A stretch of 64,000 nucleotides of DNA from DASSYK01 sp036258315 (GTDB taxonomy: Bacteria > Actinomycetota > Thermoleophilia > Solirubrobacterales > 70-9). The notes under the pieces are model-generated. The model did not search any database. It saw only the letters and a list, made by a program, of their open reading frames with translations, and was not told the DNA's origin. Positions 33,592-41,202 of the stretch are shown piece by piece (within the stretch, counting starts at the first letter, position 1; each line of letters starts with the position of its first letter). The position numbers were made by a program, and so were the translations under genes. The stretch lies in the NCBI GenBank assembly GCA_036258315.1, contig DATADX010000040.1, positions 60,190 to 124,189 of the forward strand. The letters are read 5' to 3'.

Positions 33592-34806
33592 ATGAGGCGC
33601 CTTACCCTGACCCTCGTCGCGGGGCTGCTCGTCTGCGCCACGAACGCAGCCGCGGCCGGCCCCACCGCCCGCCAGGGGGCCGGCGGGGCGGGCCATAACG
33701 TCCAGACGGAGCGGCTCGAGGCCGCTTTCAAGATCGCCCTGTTCGAGCGAGCCGGCAGCGCGGACGGCTGCTACACGTCGCCGAGCCGCCTGGCTGCGGC
33801 GATCCGGAACGGGACCGGCCTCGAGATCGCGCTCGCGGGCGGGTTCAAGGCCGTGAAGCGCCAGAACGTGGTCCACCTTGTGAAGAGCGCGATCAACTGC
33901 AACCGGGTGGTGCTCGCGCTGCTCTCCGGCCGGAAGCTCTTCGTCCTCGATTCCGCCCGTGGGCCGGTCTACGTGAGGGGGCAGAACAAGCGCAGGGCGG
34001 GCGCGGAGCCCGGCCAGGCCGGACCGCTCAGGGCGCTCAGCATGGTCAGCAAGAGCGCCTCGATGACCACCCCGGACGAGGTCCAGCGGGTGACCGTTCT
34101 CTGCCCCCCGAAGACCTATCCGATGGGCGGCGGGATGAGCGCGAGCCCGGCGCCGGGCCCTGATGGCGAGGGCATCTACCCCCACTCCTACGAGCGCCTC
34201 GGCGTGCAGCGGGGCTGGCATGTCAACCCGGTGATGATCGACCCGAGCCCGGGCAGCACCACCCAGCGCCGGGTGACGGTCCAGGTCATCTGCGCCAAGG
34301 GGCTCGTGCCGACGAGCGCGCCGCACAAGACGGCTTTCCTGAAGCCCGGGCAGACCAAGACGCTCACCGCGCGCTGCCCGAAGGGCAGCTACCTGTTCTC
34401 CGGCGGCTTCCAGCGGACCGACGTCAGGACCCCCGGAGGCGACTACGTGACCGAGTCCCGGGCCGTCGGAACCAGGGCCTGGCGGGTGAGTGGCCGGGCG
34501 TTCGGCCTGTTCGGCGGGGAGCTGACGGCGATCGCCCATTGCGTGACGAGCAAGCGCCCGCTGATCACGGAGGTGTCTGCTTCGAACCCGCTGCCCGCCG
34601 GTCAGTTCGCCCAGGCCACCACTCCCGCCTGCCCGAAGGGCCGCAGGCTGACCGCGGGCGGGTTCAGCGCGAACGGCTCGCACGAGATCTTCTTCGCCGA
34701 CGGCATCTTCAACGCGAACGGGACCTGGACGGCGTCGGGCTTCGGCTACTTCGGGCCGGCGCCGAAGCTGACGGCCTTCGGCTACTGTCTGCAGCCCGGC
34801 ATCTAG
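33592..34806 (+). CDS. Secreted protein with three Cys/Gly modules
   Basis: This 404-residue exported protein starts at ATG 33592 (AGGA 8 nt upstream) with signal peptide MRRLTLTLVAGLLVCATNAAAAG. After an N-terminal domain of about 130 residues come three repeats of roughly 65-75 residues. Each begins with C-P-x-x, contains a GGF or GGM turn, an aromatic W or Y, and closes with V/A-x-C (for example CPKGSYLFSGGF to AIAHC, and CPKGRRLTAGGF to FGYC). The paired cysteines suggest a disulphide-stabilised extracellular module. The final repeat ends at the C-terminus. No family is known to me. Confidence 0.7.
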   Translation: MRRLTLTLVAGLLVCATNAAAAGPTARQGAGGAGHNVQTERLEAAFKIALFERAGSADGCYTSPSRLAAAIRNGTGLEIALAGGFKAVKRQNVVHLVKSAINCNRVVLALLSGRKLFVLDSARGPVYVRGQNKRRAGAEPGQAGPLRALSMVSKSASMTTPDEVQRVTVLCPPKTYPMGGGMSASPAPGPDGEGIYPHSYERLGVQRGWHVNPVMIDPSPGSTTQRRVTVQVICAKGLVPTSAPHKTAFLKPGQTKTLTARCPKGSYLFSGGFQRTDVRTPGGDYVTESRAVGTRAWRVSGRAFGLFGGELTAIAHCVTSKRPLITEVSASNPLPAGQFAQATTPACPKGRRLTAGGFSANGSHEIFFADGIFNANGTWTASGFGYFGPAPKLTAFGYCLQPGI

Positions 34807-34828
34807 ACCGCGGGCCGCTGCCGCGACA

Positions 34829-35794
34829 CTAGGCGGCGAGCCGCAGAGGCGGGCCCTGCGCCACGACCTTGTGGTACCCCGCCAGCGCGAAGCATGCGGC
34901 GAGTCCGCGGAACGGCGCGTACGGCGCGAAGTACTGCTCCACCTCCTCGACCGTGGCGCGGCGGCCGAGGCCGGCGAGGTGACCGACCAGCTTCACGTAG
35001 GCGAGGTCGCCGGCGGGCAGCGAGTCGGGCTCGCCCCGCCCCCCGAAGCCGAGGCACTGCACGGTCCACGGGCCGATCTCCCGGATCGCCAGCAGCCGGC
35101 GGTCGCCGGAAGGGTCCGTGAGATCGGCGCGCCCCGCCGCGACCTCGCGGGCGCAGCGCACCAGCGCCAACGAGCGGCCCTCGCTCAGGTCCATCGAGGC
35201 GAGCTCGGCGGGGGCGCGGCCGGCGAGCAGCTCGGCAGCGGGGACGTCGAGCAGCGGCCGGTTCGTGCGATGCGGGGGGGCGGTCCGCGGACCCCAGCGG
35301 CGCACGATCCGGCGCTGGATCGCGGCGGCGCGCGACGACTCGATCAGCTGCTCGGTCACCGCCCAGGCCAGCGCCTCCCATGGCCAGGGCCGGCGCCGCG
35401 GCCGAAGCCACGGCTTGCGGTGGATGACCGAGCCGATCAGGGGGTCGCGCTTGAACGTCTGGAAGAACTCGGTCATGTCGTCATCGACGCTGAACATGAA
35501 GCGCATCCGGTCGATCGCCAGCTCGAGCTCCGCCTCCCCCGCCTCGCGGCACTCGACCGACTCGTTGAAGTGGATCGCGAGCGCCGGATCGACGCGCTCG
35601 GCGCGCAGCCGGATCCCGGTCCGCCTGTGCCAGGCCCGAATCCGGACCGGGCAGGGCCCGACGTGGAGGAGGCGCTCGACGACGCCTTCGCGCACGCGCA
35701 TCACGCCGTCCCCGCCGCCCCTGTGCGGCAGCCGCACCGGAAACCGCGGCCGCACCTCGACCTCGAGCACGGCCACCGGCCGTGTCCGGGTCAT
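34829..35794 (-). CDS. DNA-3-methyladenine glycosylase II type (AlkA/HhH-GPD)
   Basis: This 321-residue base-excision repair glycosylase has an N-terminal beta-rich part (about 95 residues) and an HhH-GPD domain. The hairpin is REIGPWTVQCLGFGGRG (about residues 238-254), and the catalytic Asp follows in SLPAGDLAYVKLVG, the AlkA-type position. It should remove alkylated purines. Its C-terminal stop is 22 bp from the convergent secreted-protein gene. It follows a small membrane-protein gene by 4 bp on the same strand, so they are co-transcribed. Confidence 0.87.
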   Translation of the reverse strand: MTRTRPVAVLEVEVRPRFPVRLPHRGGGDGVMRVREGVVERLLHVGPCPVRIRAWHRRTGIRLRAERVDPALAIHFNESVECREAGEAELELAIDRMRFMFSVDDDMTEFFQTFKRDPLIGSVIHRKPWLRPRRRPWPWEALAWAVTEQLIESSRAAAIQRRIVRRWGPRTAPPHRTNRPLLDVPAAELLAGRAPAELASMDLSEGRSLALVRCAREVAAGRADLTDPSGDRRLLAIREIGPWTVQCLGFGGRGEPDSLPAGDLAYVKLVGHLAGLGRRATVEEVEQYFAPYAPFRGLAACFALAGYHKVVAQGPPLRLAA

Positions 35795-35798
35795 CTAC

Positions 35799-36080
35799 CT
35801 AACGGCCGAGGACGTGGACGTCGACGAGAAAGGAGCGCCGCGCGACGATCCGCTCGCGGCGCCGGAACAGCCCCCGGCGCGGCACGCGCCGCCGGGGCCG
35901 GGCGGCGCGAGCGACGGCGACGGCCGCGACCCCGGCTGCGGCTCCCGCCGTCGCGATCGCCACCGGGCCGAACTCGCGGCCCCAGAGCACGATCGTGAGG
36001 GGCTCGTGGCGGACCGGCAGCGGCCGCACGGGCTCGGCCTCGACCAACTGCACGGTGCTCGCTGCGTTCTCCTCAGGCAT
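35799..36080 (-). CDS. Small single-helix basic protein upstream of AlkA-type gene
   Basis: This 93-residue protein has one membrane-capable helix (FGPVAIATAGAAAGVAAVAVARAA) followed by an Arg-rich stretch (RPRRRVPRRGLFRRRERIVARR) and a short hydrophobic end. ATG 36080 is chosen since TAGGAT lies 8 nt upstream (leaderless spacing); GTG 36086 is an alternative. It precedes the glycosylase gene by 4 bp. The unusual Arg density may bind nucleic acid or phospholipid. Function is unknown. Confidence 0.5.
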   Translation of the reverse strand: MPEENAASTVQLVEAEPVRPLPVRHEPLTIVLWGREFGPVAIATAGAAAGVAAVAVARAARPRRRVPRRGLFRRRERIVARRSFLVDVHVLGR

Positions 36081-36131
36081 CGGCACGCATCCTAGTGGCG
36101 CGTCAAGACCCCACCGAGTCGCGGTTCCCGC

Positions 36132-37271
36132 TCAGAGCGCGATCTCGTAGAGGCGGTAGCGCTTCACGATCCTGCCGCCCATCCCCTCCATCGCCCGGTT
36201 CATCGGCTCGTTGGTCTCCAGGATCCATCCCTGGTCGCCGGCCGGGGTATTGGTCTCGACCGCCGTCTCGATATGGCGTACGTAGAAGCGCGCCGCGATC
36301 CCGGTGTGCTGGTACTCCGGCTTCACTCCGAGGGCGAAGACCCGGACGCGATCGATCTTCCGCTTCCCGAGCAGGAACCTGAGCCAGCCGAGCGGAAGCA
36401 GGCGGCCGTTCATCTTCTTCGTGACCTGATTGATGTCGGGCAGCGTCAGCGCCGCGCCGAGCACCTCCCCGTCGCGCTCGGCGACGAAGGTCCATCGCTC
36501 GTCCAGGATCTGCTTCAGGTTCTTCGCCTGAAACCGCACCTCCTCGTCGGTGATCGGGACGAAGCCCCAGTTCCGCTCCCAGGCCGCGTTGTAGACCTCC
36601 ATGAACCGGCCGATCTCGGCCTCGAGGTCGCGCCTGCGCATGTTCCGGACGGTTATCCCGTGCTCAGACTCGACCTTGTCGGCGACCTCGTGGATCGCGT
36701 CGGCGAACCGGTCGCCCTGCTTCAGCCCGCCTAGCGACAGCCACCAGATCAGCAGGTCCATCGCCTTCTGATAGCCCTGGGACTCGAGCCGCTCCCGGTA
36801 ATAAGGCGGATGCCAGGGCTCGAGGATCATCGGGTGCTCGTCGTAGCCCTCGATCAGGACGCCGCACTCGTCGTTGGTGGTGAAGTCCATCGGTCCGACC
36901 AGGCGCCTGCGCCCCCGCTCACGCACCCACCGCTCCGCGGTTGAGAGGAGCGCGTCGAACACCTCTGGGTCGTCCTCCGCCTCGATGAAGCCGAACTGTC
37001 CGTCGCTGCCCCCCTGGAACTCGTCCCAGCGGCGATCGATCTGCGCCGTGATCCGGCCGACGGGCCGCCCGTCCCGCCGGGCGACGAAGTACTCGGCCTC
37101 GGCGTGCTCGAAGTGGGGGTTCTTGCGCTTGTCGAGGAACTGGCGGCGCTCGAAGATCAGCGGCGGGACCCACGGCGTGCCCTCGTGGAGTCGGAACGGA
37201 AGCTTGATGAACTCGGTCAGCTCACGGCGGCCGCTGACCGGCCTCACCTCTATGCCGGAATCCCCAGGCAC
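36132..37271 (-). CDS. Large GNAT-family acyltransferase (YghO-like), divergent from palmitoyltransferase-like gene
   Basis: This 379-residue protein has a C-terminal GNAT core in which RVFALGVKPEYQHTGIAARFYVRHIE is motif A. Its N-terminal part carries VGRITAQIDRRWDEFQ and GPMDFTTNDECGVLIEGYDEHPMILEPWHPPYYRERLESQGY, a signature of YghO-like long GNATs that lie near alpha-oxoamine synthases. Bacterial ceramide synthase is a GNAT-type enzyme, so an N-acylation role is plausible here but unproven. The start GTG 37271 has TAGGTT 7 nt upstream. The two divergent start codons are 25 bp apart and their -10 boxes overlap. Confidence 0.8.
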   Translation of the reverse strand: MPGDSGIEVRPVSGRRELTEFIKLPFRLHEGTPWVPPLIFERRQFLDKRKNPHFEHAEAEYFVARRDGRPVGRITAQIDRRWDEFQGGSDGQFGFIEAEDDPEVFDALLSTAERWVRERGRRRLVGPMDFTTNDECGVLIEGYDEHPMILEPWHPPYYRERLESQGYQKAMDLLIWWLSLGGLKQGDRFADAIHEVADKVESEHGITVRNMRRRDLEAEIGRFMEVYNAAWERNWGFVPITDEEVRFQAKNLKQILDERWTFVAERDGEVLGAALTLPDINQVTKKMNGRLLPLGWLRFLLGKRKIDRVRVFALGVKPEYQHTGIAARFYVRHIETAVETNTPAGDQGWILETNEPMNRAMEGMGGRIVKRYRLYEIAL

Positions 37272-37278
37272 GGCGCGG

Positions 37279-37288
37279 AACCTACACT
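37279..37288. promoter_or_regulatory. Overlapping divergent -10 elements
   Basis: On the minus strand TAGGTT (37284-37279) sits 7 nt before GTG 37271. On the plus strand TACACT (37283-37288) sits 8 nt before GTG 37297. The two boxes share two base pairs, so both genes appear leaderless and cannot be opened by two polymerases at once. Confidence 0.5.
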
Positions 37289-37296
37289 TTCACTCG

Positions 37297-38553
37297 GTGT
37301 CAGACTCCACGAAGACCCCTGTCGACGTCTTCGCGAAGGTCCGCGACCACGACCGCGCCGAGCAGCTGGAGGCGGCCAAGCGCGAGGACCTGCTGCCCTA
37401 CTTCCGGATCCTCGAGTCGCAGGCCGGCCCCGTGGTCGAGATGGAGGGGCGCGAGACGATCATGCTCGGCTCCAACAACTACCTGGGGCTGACCACCGAC
37501 GAGCGCGTCAAGCAGGCCGCCCGCGACGCACTCGAGGTCTACGGGACCGGCGTCACCGGGTCCCGGCTCCTGAACGGGACCACGCCGCTCCACCTCGAGC
37601 TCGAGCGCGAGCTGTCGGACTGGATGGGGACGGAGGACGCGATCGTCTTCACCACCGGGTATCAGTCGAACCTCGGCGCGATCAGCGCGATCCTCGAGCC
37701 CCGCGACACGGTCATCTGCGACTCCGGGGACCACGCCTCGATCCTCGACGGCTGCAAGCTCTCCGGCGCCCGGCTGCGCCCCTTCCGGCACAACCGGATG
37801 GACAAGCTCGAGTCGATGCTCGAGCGCGCCCAGGCCGACGAGAGCGGCGTCCTGGTCGTCGTCGACGGCGTCTTCTCGATGGAGGGCGACGTCTGCGATC
37901 TCCCCCCGATCGTCGAGCTGTGCCGGCGCTTCGGCGCCCGGCTGATGGTCGATGAAGCCCACGGCGTCGGGGTGCTCGGGGCCCGCGGGGCGGGCGCCTG
38001 CGAGCTGTTCGGGCTAGAGGACGACGTCGACCTGAGGATGGGAACCTTCTCGAAGAGCCTCGCCTCCTGTGGCGGCTTCATCGCCGGGTCCGCGGAGGTG
38101 ATCGAGTACATGCGGATCTCCTCGCGGGCCTTCATCTTCAGCGCTTCGGCGGTGCCGGCGGCGGTCGGGGCCGCGCTCGGCGCGCTGCGGATCGTCCGCT
38201 CGGAGGGCCCGGAGCTGTTCGAGCGCCTGCTCGACAACGCGGCCTACCTGCGGCGGGGCTTTCGCGAGCTCGGCCTGAAGGTCGTCGAGCCGGGCACCCT
38301 CCCCGGCGGCTCCGAGGCGACCACCCCGGTCGTGCCCGTCCACGTCGGCGAGGACTGGCAGGCGGTGCTGCTCTGGAAGGCGCTGTTCGACGCCGGCGTC
38401 TACACCAACGTCGCGATCCACCCGGCGGTGCCGCCGGGAGGAGCGCTGCTGCGAACGAGCCTGATGGCGACCCATCGGGGCGAGCATCTGGACCGCGCTC
38501 TCGACGTCTTCGACGAGGTGATCGGCCGCTTTCCGGACCTCCCTCGGACCTGA
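37297..38553 (+). CDS. Alpha-oxoamine synthase, serine palmitoyltransferase-like
   Basis: This 418-residue PLP enzyme condenses an amino acid with an acyl-CoA. Motifs are LGSNNYLGLTTDERV near residue 52, YGTGVTGSRLLNGT, FTTGYQSNLGAIS, VVDGVFSMEGD, MVDEAHGVGVLG with the PLP Asp/His, and the Schiff-base Lys in GTFSKSLASCGGFIAGS (about residue 250). SKSxAS-x-GGFIAG is closer to serine palmitoyltransferase than to 8-amino-7-oxononanoate synthase, and no biotin gene is near. 2-amino-3-ketobutyrate CoA ligase remains possible. A divergent GNAT could supply the next acylation. Confidence 0.85.
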   Translation: MSDSTKTPVDVFAKVRDHDRAEQLEAAKREDLLPYFRILESQAGPVVEMEGRETIMLGSNNYLGLTTDERVKQAARDALEVYGTGVTGSRLLNGTTPLHLELERELSDWMGTEDAIVFTTGYQSNLGAISAILEPRDTVICDSGDHASILDGCKLSGARLRPFRHNRMDKLESMLERAQADESGVLVVVDGVFSMEGDVCDLPPIVELCRRFGARLMVDEAHGVGVLGARGAGACELFGLEDDVDLRMGTFSKSLASCGGFIAGSAEVIEYMRISSRAFIFSASAVPAAVGAALGALRIVRSEGPELFERLLDNAAYLRRGFRELGLKVVEPGTLPGGSEATTPVVPVHVGEDWQAVLLWKALFDAGVYTNVAIHPAVPPGGALLRTSLMATHRGEHLDRALDVFDEVIGRFPDLPRT

Positions 38554-38791
38554 TCTCGACAGTCGTTCGAGGCCGATTCAAAAAGGCTGCTCTTAGCGGA
38601 TAGCGCAAAAACTACGGACTTGAAGTTCGCGGCCTGAGCTAGATAGGTTGCTCCCCGCGCCGAGCGCTCCGGGGCAGGAGCGGACGGAGGAGGAGAGGTA
38701 AGAGCCGTCCAATCCCCCGGCTCGAGAGAGTCCTCAAAGGGGGCGCCGCCGCCAACATAAGCCGCCAACCGCTATTACGGGAGGAAGTTCG
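38554..38791. other. Intergenic region before integration host factor
   Basis: It carries a candidate promoter (see 38620-38649), a GC stem (CGCTCC pairing GGAGCG at about 38664-38681) and the strong ribosome site GGGAGGAAG 5 nt before ATG 38792. A long 5' untranslated leader of about 135 nt is implied. No ORF is supported. Confidence 0.5.
38620..38649 (+). promoter_or_regulatory. Candidate sigma-70-type promoter for integration host factor
   Basis: TTGAAG (38620-38625) and TAGGTT (38644-38649) are separated by 18 bp. This is the only gene here with a convincing -35/-10 pair plus a long leader, consistent with strong housekeeping expression. Confidence 0.4.
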
Positions 38792-39205
38792 ATGTCCGTC
38801 GCTACAACGATTGCCCCTGCGCTGAATCGAGTTCCCCGGACCGCTCCGGCCCAGCGCATTGAGCACACCCCGCCGGAAAACCGCAGGGCCGCACTCGTCG
38901 AGCCGCAGCACATGCAGGCGCTGGCGCGCGCCAATCGCGTCCGTCTCGCCCGCGCCGCCCTCAAGCGTGAGATCGCCGCCGGCCGCCGCAGCGCCACCGA
39001 AGTCGTCCGGGAGTGCCCGTGGGAGGCCGAGAGCATGACGATCGCCGAGCTGCTCGCCAGCCAGCGTCGGTGGGGCAAGGCGCGCTCGCGCAAGCTGATC
39101 GTCTCCACCGGCCTGACCGAGATGAAGCGACTCGGAACCCTGACCGACCGCCAGCGACGCCTGCTCGCGGCGGCGCTCGACGAGAAGTTCGCCGCAGCCT
39201 GCTGA
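38792..39205 (+). CDS. Integration host factor, actinobacterial type (mIHF)
   Basis: This 137-residue nucleoid protein resembles mycobacterial mIHF/Streptomyces sIHF: ANRVRLARAALKREIAAGR is the long first helix, and MTIAELLASQRRWGKARSRKLIVSTGL is the helix-two-turns-helix DNA-binding core. A C-terminal extension (ERQ-like TDRQRRLLAAALDEKFAAAC) and about 40 N-terminal residues are longer than usual for the family. It bends DNA and condenses the chromosome. A strong ribosome site (GGGAGGAAG) and a perfect terminator downstream show a single-gene, highly expressed unit. Confidence 0.9.
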   Translation: MSVATTIAPALNRVPRTAPAQRIEHTPPENRRAALVEPQHMQALARANRVRLARAALKREIAAGRRSATEVVRECPWEAESMTIAELLASQRRWGKARSRKLIVSTGLTEMKRLGTLTDRQRRLLAAALDEKFAAAC

Positions 39206-39233
39206 GCAGGCGCGGGACATCTGGGTGTCGACT

Positions 39234-39263
39234 CCGGGAGGCTGAAGCCTCCCGGTTTCGTTT
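39234..39263 (+). terminator. Rho-independent terminator after integration host factor
   Basis: CCGGGAGGC and GCCTCCCGG form a perfect 9-bp stem with a TGAA tetraloop, followed by TTTCGTTT. It lies 28 bp after the stop codon. Confidence 0.9.
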
Positions 39264-39314
39264 CGGAGGCCCGCGCTCTCGGAGCCCGCGTAGCTCTCCC
39301 CTGCAGTCGGGCGT

Positions 39315-39797
39315 TCAGCGGTTGGCGCCGAACCGGAACAACGCCCCGCCCGAGCGGCGCCGGAAGGCGTTGGCGAACAGCCAGGCGCAGCCCGCGAACG
39401 CGGCCACCGCGGCCCCGACGCAGATCGCGGGGTCGAGGTCCGTCAGGGTCAGGGTCGAGGCGAGCACGGCGACGCCGATCGCCCCGGCCAGCAGCGAGGT
39501 GTGCGAGCGGTAGCCGGCGAAGTGCTCGCGCACGGCGAGCTCCAGCCCGGCCAGCGAGCCGAGCACCAGGCCCGCACCGATCATCACCGCCCCGCGCGGG
39601 GGCCCGACGAAGAACCCACCGACGAGCAGCGCAACCGCGACGAGGACGACGATCTCCGAGAGCGGGAACGACCCCCAGGGAGGCGACGGCGCGCCGGACG
39701 ACCGCTTCTCGCGCGGCTCTGCCTGGGCCACCGCCGACGTCTCGGCGGGCGGCTTGGGCGGCGGTCGCCGCGGGCGACGCTTTCGCTTCCTGGCCAC
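39315..39797 (-). CDS. Four-helix membrane protein, end of GntR-MlaE operon
   Basis: This 160-residue protein has a basic, Pro-rich N-terminal tail (about 45 residues, starting MARKRKRRPRRPPPKPP) and then about four membrane helices (IVVLVAVALLVGGFFV, GAVMIGAGLVLGSLAGL, TSLLAGAIGVAVLASTLTL and AICVGAAVAAFAGCAWLFA). GTG 39797 lies 11 bp after the stop of the tail-domain gene, so it is probably the last gene of the operon starting with the GntR regulator. No known family is recognised. Confidence 0.6.
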   Translation of the reverse strand: MARKRKRRPRRPPPKPPAETSAVAQAEPREKRSSGAPSPPWGSFPLSEIVVLVAVALLVGGFFVGPPRGAVMIGAGLVLGSLAGLELAVREHFAGYRSHTSLLAGAIGVAVLASTLTLTDLDPAICVGAAVAAFAGCAWLFANAFRRRSGGALFRFGANR

Positions 39798-39808
39798 CGG
39801 GCGCTAGC

Positions 39809-40342
39809 TCAGATCTTGGGGCGGGACCCGCGGGCGGCGGGCCCCGGGCCTAACGGGCAACCGGAGGAGACCTTGACGCGCCACCAACCGATCAGCATCC
39901 CGATCGGGCCGAGGCGCGGTCGCGAATGCCAGTGGCGGCAGCCGGGCTCGCCGATGTCGCCGTTTGCGACGCGAACCCACTTGTGCGCCGGCGGGTCGGC
40001 GGTCATCCGCTCGATCAGCTCGCGATTCGCCTCCTCGGCGCGGCCGAACTCGTCGAGACGGCCCCTCACCTCCCGGATCCGGTGAACCAGCGCATCCCGG
40101 ACCCGCTCGAGCTCCGCGACGGACAGGATCCGGGGGCCGCCGCCGGGTGCGGGGACCCGGAAGTCGATCCCGGTGCGGGGGAACGCCGACCCGAACAGGC
40201 GCGCCAGCTCGGCCTCCATCGCAGCGATCTGGCGGCGAAGTTCGGAGCGGGAGGCCCGCTCGTCATGCTCATACAGACCGGTCTCAAGCCCCACCGGGGG
40301 GACCGGCGGCACGAGGGCGGTTCTTTCCAGCAACTCGGGCAT
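39809..40342 (-). CDS. Stand-alone tail-domain protein sharing the C-terminus of the GntR regulator
   Basis: This 177-residue protein starts at ATG 40342 (GGAGGG at good spacing). It has an amphipathic helical pair (SRSELRRQIAAMEAELA and ELERVRDALVHRIREVR) and then a C-terminal block with CRHWH, GPIGMLIGWWRVKVSSGCP and a short basic end. About 110 residues align with the C-terminal half of the GntR regulator at 41202-41987, including the GPxGxLxxWWRxKxxxGxP block. Here the block keeps Cys and His residues that could bind metal; the regulator lacks them. Function is unknown. Confidence 0.7.
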   Translation of the reverse strand: MPELLERTALVPPVPPVGLETGLYEHDERASRSELRRQIAAMEAELARLFGSAFPRTGIDFRVPAPGGGPRILSVAELERVRDALVHRIREVRGRLDEFGRAEEANRELIERMTADPPAHKWVRVANGDIGEPGCRHWHSRPRLGPIGMLIGWWRVKVSSGCPLGPGPAARGSRPKI

Positions 40343-40395
40343 CGACCCTCCTCGGGGTTGCGTCGATGATAACCCGGGTCGGACGGACCGGGCGC

Positions 40396-41202
40396 TCACT
40401 TGATCACCTGCAGCTCGGGGTGGGTGGCGAGCAGGGTCTGCGTGAACACGTAGTTGAACGCGAATATGCCCATGAACGCGATCACGACCGCCTCGTTGAC
40501 CGCGCGGCCGACGCCCTCGGCGCCTCCGGACGCGGTCATCCCCTTGTACGAGCAGACGATCGCGATGATCGCCCCGAAGCTCGCCGTCTTGAGGACGCTT
40601 CCCCAGAGGTCGGTCACCGATGCGTTGTTGAAGAGGGTCGCGAAGAAGCCCGCGAGCGGCTCCCCGTAGAGCACCTCCGCCAGCATCCCGCCCGTGATCC
40701 CGAACACGATCGCGAACACGTCCAGCAGCCCGGTGATCAGCATCAGCGCCAGGAAGCGCGGCACGACCAGGTTCTTGATCGGGTCCAAGCCCAGCACCTG
40801 GAGCGCGTCGAGCTCCTCGCGGATCTTGCGGGCGCCGAGGTCGGCGGTGATCGCCGTGCCGGCGACGCCCGCGACGACGACCGCGGTCACGAGCGGCGCG
40901 AACTCGCGGACCGAGGCGAGCACGAAGAAGCCGCCGAGCCGGTCCAGTGCCCCGAACAGCGACAGGAAGTTGGCGGCCTGGAGCCCGGGTGCCCCGAAGC
41001 TGACGGCGACCATCGAGATCGTCATCGGGAACCAGCAGAGCTGCAGCGCGAACAGGAACTGACTGATGAACTCTCCCCCGTAGGGATACGGCGGACGGAT
41101 CGCGGAGACGATCGTCTTCCCGGCCAGGATCATCATGTCGCCGATCTGCTCGAAGAGCGACTTGACTGGGAGGAACGCTCTGTCGGCGGCCGCCCTGACC
41201 AC
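40396..41202 (-). CDS. mlaE: MlaE/YrbE-family lipid ABC permease, copy 1
   Basis: This 268-residue inner-membrane permease belongs to the Mla/Mce lipid-transport family. It has five to six helices with the conserved cytoplasmic segment LGARKIREELDALQVLGLDPIKNLVVPRF, the MlaE coupling-helix signature. GTG 41202 overlaps the GntR stop (TAGTG), giving tight coupling. It is near-identical in most segments to the copy at 49715-50521 and exactly as long. No MCE substrate-binding or ATPase gene is adjacent, so it must share partners with the second locus or act alone. Confidence 0.9.
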   Translation of the reverse strand: MVRAAADRAFLPVKSLFEQIGDMMILAGKTIVSAIRPPYPYGGEFISQFLFALQLCWFPMTISMVAVSFGAPGLQAANFLSLFGALDRLGGFFVLASVREFAPLVTAVVVAGVAGTAITADLGARKIREELDALQVLGLDPIKNLVVPRFLALMLITGLLDVFAIVFGITGGMLAEVLYGEPLAGFFATLFNNASVTDLWGSVLKTASFGAIIAIVCSYKGMTASGGAEGVGRAVNEAVVIAFMGIFAFNYVFTQTLLATHPELQVIK

